Assembly: GCF_000189635.1 (NCBI RefSeq)
Contig: NW_002476353.1
Span: 868,001 to 932,000, forward strand
Reading direction: 5' to 3'
Length of the DNA: 64,000 bases
Source of the DNA: Tetrahymena thermophila SB210
Taxonomy: Eukaryota > Ciliophora > Oligohymenophorea > Hymenostomatida > Tetrahymenidae
The notes beneath the pieces are model-generated. The model saw only the letters and a program-made list of their open reading frames with translations. It was not told where the DNA came from and made no database searches. Both the position numbers and the translations under genes were made by a program. Below are positions 60,643-64,000 of the stretch, piece by piece. Numbering within the stretch: position 1 is the stretch's first letter; the number at the start of each line of letters is the position of its first letter.

Positions 60643-63600
60643 ATGAAAGAAACATCTCACAATTTTGAAGATAGTTCTTAAAATCCACCTGAAAAAGAAG
60701 CAGCCAATAAAAATACTTAATAATACAATAGAAATAACTCCTACTAAAAAGTTAGCGATCCTCCATAAGATAAATAGTAAACTTGTTTAAAATCATTTAA
60801 AATTAGCATATTAGTCCATTAATTCATCAATATAAATAAAGTTACTAAAATCAATCTCTTTGGTTTAAAACATTCTGCAAGAAATAAAAACTAGTTATTT
60901 AGTTTTAATAAAGAATATTTAGCATTTTTTAAGAAAATTAATCACTTTTGATTTTTCTTCAACAAATGTTTCTTCCTTTTTTCTTAAATACTTTTTGTTT
61001 ATATGATAATGTTATCAGTCTAATTCCAACGACTAATTAATAAATAAATAAAACTAATCTTTTGTTTATTAGGTTAAATCTAAAGGAAATTCAGCAAGCC
61101 AAGGAATTTTAAAAAAACGACATAGGAAGTGGAGAACCTTCAACTAGAATTTAAACTTAATCATAGCATCCGATGAGTAGCGGGAGCAATAAAAATAATT
61201 AAAATGGATCTATTTAGCAAGATTTAAATAGTACTAATATTTAAAGTTCTAATTAGTAAAGTCCTCAAATGAACAGCATTAACTATAAACCAGGAAAAAA
61301 TTAAACTCCACAATCAAGCAATAATAAAGAAAATATAATATCTGGATAAAATTCAATAGATATGCAGATAAGCAACGTAGATGATTAATATATATCTTAA
61401 AGGTAACAGCCTTAGCAAATGGGTTATTCTTCAAGAATAAGAAATTAAAAAAGTGATAGTTTTATAGACGAATCTAATTTGAATCGCTCTCATCATAATA
61501 TGATTGTGGCAATTGATAATTAAGGAACCACGGGATTTGGAACATAAAGCTAAATATTTGAAGGAAATTTTAATACACAATAATAAGCTGTTTTTTAACG
61601 TATATTGTATCTTAAGGAATAGATATAGGCTCTTTAAGACCATGATAGTCTTCTTGAATTTTTCAAAGCATATACAGTTCATAACCCTGATATTATTACT
61701 ATAGATGAAATTTTAAAGTCTGAACATGTTAAATTGAAAAGATACAAATAGTCAGTTTATTTTGGAGATATGATTAATAATTAAAGGTGTGGAAAAGGTA
61801 AATGAATAAATAAATAAATATATAACTACTATATCCTTCAACTTAATATAAAATGATGTTATTATTTTATTTTTTGAAATTTAATGAGCTTTCTATAATA
61901 TTGATTTTAGCTTTTTATTGCTATTCAAAATTAGCAAGATTAGAAATAAAATATTTCAAGTTATTTTTTACATTTTTTTCATCATTAACTTACTATAAGG
62001 ATAGCCAACAAATCAATCAATGATTTACTTTGATTAGCTTACACTTTTCTATTAGAAAAATTTGATTTTAAATTATATTAATATTAATTATATTTTTACT
62101 TGTAGGTATTATGATATATTTCAATGGAAGAGCCTATGAGGGAGAATGGTAAAATGATTATAAATTTGGAAGAGGTTTTGAGCTTTACCCAAATGGGAAC
62201 AGATACGAAGGATACTTTGTGAATGGAAAAAGTGAAGGTATGGGTACATATGTATGGGCAAATAATGAAATATATGACGGATAATGGCTTGGAGGTATGA
62301 AGCATGGATCGGGAATGTGGAGAGGTCCAAAGGGAGATTCCTATATTGGAGAATGGAAATTCGGAAAATCTGATGGATATGGTGTTCACACATGGGTCAA
62401 TGGTAATTTAAAATTTTCAGGGTAAAATATTTATTTGAAGATTTCTACTTCGATAATCAGGTGACAGGTATGAAGGACAATTCAAAGTTTGTCTAAAACA
62501 TGGAGAAGGGTCTGAAAGATTTTCAAATGGAGATCTTTACCAAGGTCAATACGTTAATGGAAGACCTGAAGGGTATGGAGAGTATACTTGGGCAAATAAT
62601 AGCCATTATAAAGGTACTTTTAAAAATGGACTAAGGCATGGAAAAGGTAAATTTAAATTAGATCAAAAAGTATCTATCAATCTATCTATATGCTAAATAA
62701 ATAAATAACTAATTATAAAGGTGTTTGGAGAAGAAACTTGTAAGACATCAATTCTGATAAATATGAAGGTGAATATTAAAATGATAAAAAATGTGGATTC
62801 GGTGTTTTTAGATGGGCATCAGGAAATGAATTTAGAGGAAATTATTTTGATGACTTAAGGCACGGATATGGAGAAATGTTTTGGACTGATGGAAGCTATT
62901 ATAAAGTAAACTAACTTTTAATTTTTTTAAAATTATTTAATTTTTAAATTAAACTAGGGATTTTGGGAAAGAGGTATTCAAAGTGGTGAAGGAGAGTTAT
63001 TTATTCCTGGTGAAGGAGTTAAAAGAGGTTTGTTCGTCAATAATATCTTTAAAGGAAATTGTGTCAGCGATGAAGATGAGTTTGTAAATAAGCAATAACA
63101 AAACCTAATTTAATACAACCAACAGCAACAGTTATTCAGAGAAAGCAGTAAATTTAGGCTGAGCCCAACTAAACAATAAAATTTATCAAAATCTGTTTTG
63201 AGAAATAAAGCCCCTCAAAATGCTTAAAAACATAACAGCGTATCACCAAACCATACAAGCCTATCTAAGAGAACACCAAGTAAAAGCTCAACAAAAAAGA
63301 ACTTGCCTGATTCAGTGTAAATTTTTAGAACAATTGTCCAATATATTATTTTCTCTACAAAATTGAATTTTGAATTTATAATAATTTTTAATTTTTAAAA
63401 TAAATGTTATAATAAAAATAGGCAAAAGTCAAATGGTAAAATAGGTATAAAGTAAACTCCATCAAGGAAAAGTGCAATGCTGAACAGCACTAATAGCAAT
63501 AGTAAAAATTTAAAATCTTTTCTGTAAGATGAAAATATAATACCTGAATCAAGCAAAAGCAATCAAAACTCTTCAATCGAAAATAATCCAATATTTTCTA

Positions 63601-64000
63601 AAGGTAATTAAAAATAATTTCTAATCTTAACTAAATAGAAGAATATTATTATTTTAAAACTTAGAAGCTATAAAACAATCGAATTCAAACATTGAAGGAA
63701 ATGGTAACGACAATGATTAAAACACTCAATAAAATCAAGATAAATATAAAGAAACAGCAAATTACTTGAGAAATAGCTATACTGAAGAAGATCAAGCCAA
63801 TCATATTAGAAATAGCTCTGATGAATAGCGAAGAACTAAAAGCAGTAATGGAAACAATTTAAATGCTAAAATTAATCAATAACCTTATAATAAAATTTAC
63901 AATAATAACAACTCTAATTCATAAATTAGTAGTAATAATTAAGATAAGAGAAGGAGTATATCAGTAAGCGGAAACAGACCAAACTTTTTCATGCCTAATC
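60643..64000 (+). CDS. MORN-repeat protein, 3' end cut by the window (at least 800 aa)
   Basis: Exons are 60643-60776, 61073-61797, 62106-62402, 62461-62646, 62721-62905, 62958-63316, 63422-63603 and 63665 to beyond the edge; all phases agree. Residues 1-230 are Ser/Asn/Gln-rich. A helical region (RILYLKEQIQALQDHDSLLEF) precedes eleven MORN repeats at about residues 275-530, for example YEGEWQNDYKFGRGFELYPNG and YEGQFKVCLKHGEGSERFSNG. After the repeats comes a long Ser/Asn/Lys-rich tail that runs off the window. MORN arrays bind membranes or partners in ciliary, cortical and phosphoinositide contexts; no kinase or SET domain is seen in the part present. Four introns sit at the end of a MORN unit, three splitting the same Gly codon. 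Confidence 0.88.

Noticed and set aside
62096..62393. Two minus-strand frames of 90-97 codons
   Set aside because: They are the antisense of MORN repeats, whose regular Gly/Tyr pattern creates stop-free complementary frames.

Overview
The window is ciliate nuclear DNA, most like Tetrahymena or a close oligohymenophorean relative. The sequence is strongly AT-rich. Every recognisable gene has many in-frame TAA and TAG codons where its family needs sequence, read here as glutamine, and each ends at TGA. Genes are split by short AT-rich GT-AG introns, mostly about 40-250 nt. I therefore translated with TAA/TAG = Gln and TGA = stop. Coordinates for spliced genes run from start codon to stop codon; exon limits are in the text. 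Splice sites were chosen by consensus and by reading-frame phase, and for nearly all genes the summed exon lengths are an exact multiple of three.

Layout. 1-9 kb: four tandem minus-strand paralogues, each with four exons and the same intron phases. They encode about 207-213 aa proteins of no family I recognise, all ending in Cys-x-Cys-(Gln/Ser)-Ile-Phe, a CaaX-type prenylation signal with an extra upstream cysteine. A direct duplication of about 460 bp lies between copies 3 and 4. 10.6-14.5 kb: a 1066-aa coiled-coil protein (minus). 15.4-19.7 kb: a TPR-type protein (minus) whose 3' end has been triplicated downstream. 20.9-26.6 kb: a seven-helix membrane protein (+), a GILT-type lysosomal thiol reductase (-) and a WDR53-type beta-propeller (+). 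27.8-34.4 kb: a Gln/Asn-rich protein, a small type I membrane protein, a doubtful small ORF and an unrecognised basic protein, all on +. 34.4-40.5 kb: a gene-poor stretch with a duplicated segment. 40.5-46.1 kb: a double-CDGSH iron-sulfur protein (-), a doubtful ORF (-), a class I haem peroxidase (+) and a small secreted protein (-). 46-57 kb: mostly gene-poor, with one dual-lipidation coiled-coil protein at 51.6 kb and a coding-like relic near 53 kb. 57.2-64 kb: actin-related protein 5 of the INO80 remodeller (+) and a MORN-repeat protein cut by the right edge (+).

The genes do not form an operon-like unit, as expected for a ciliate. The recognised ones have housekeeping roles: chromatin remodelling (ARP5), a WD-repeat scaffold or adaptor, and redox or iron-sulfur proteins (GILT, CDGSH, peroxidase). 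The part most likely to be undescribed is the tandem lipid-anchor family at the left end. No tRNA, rRNA, CRISPR array, intact transposon or telomere repeat was recognised.
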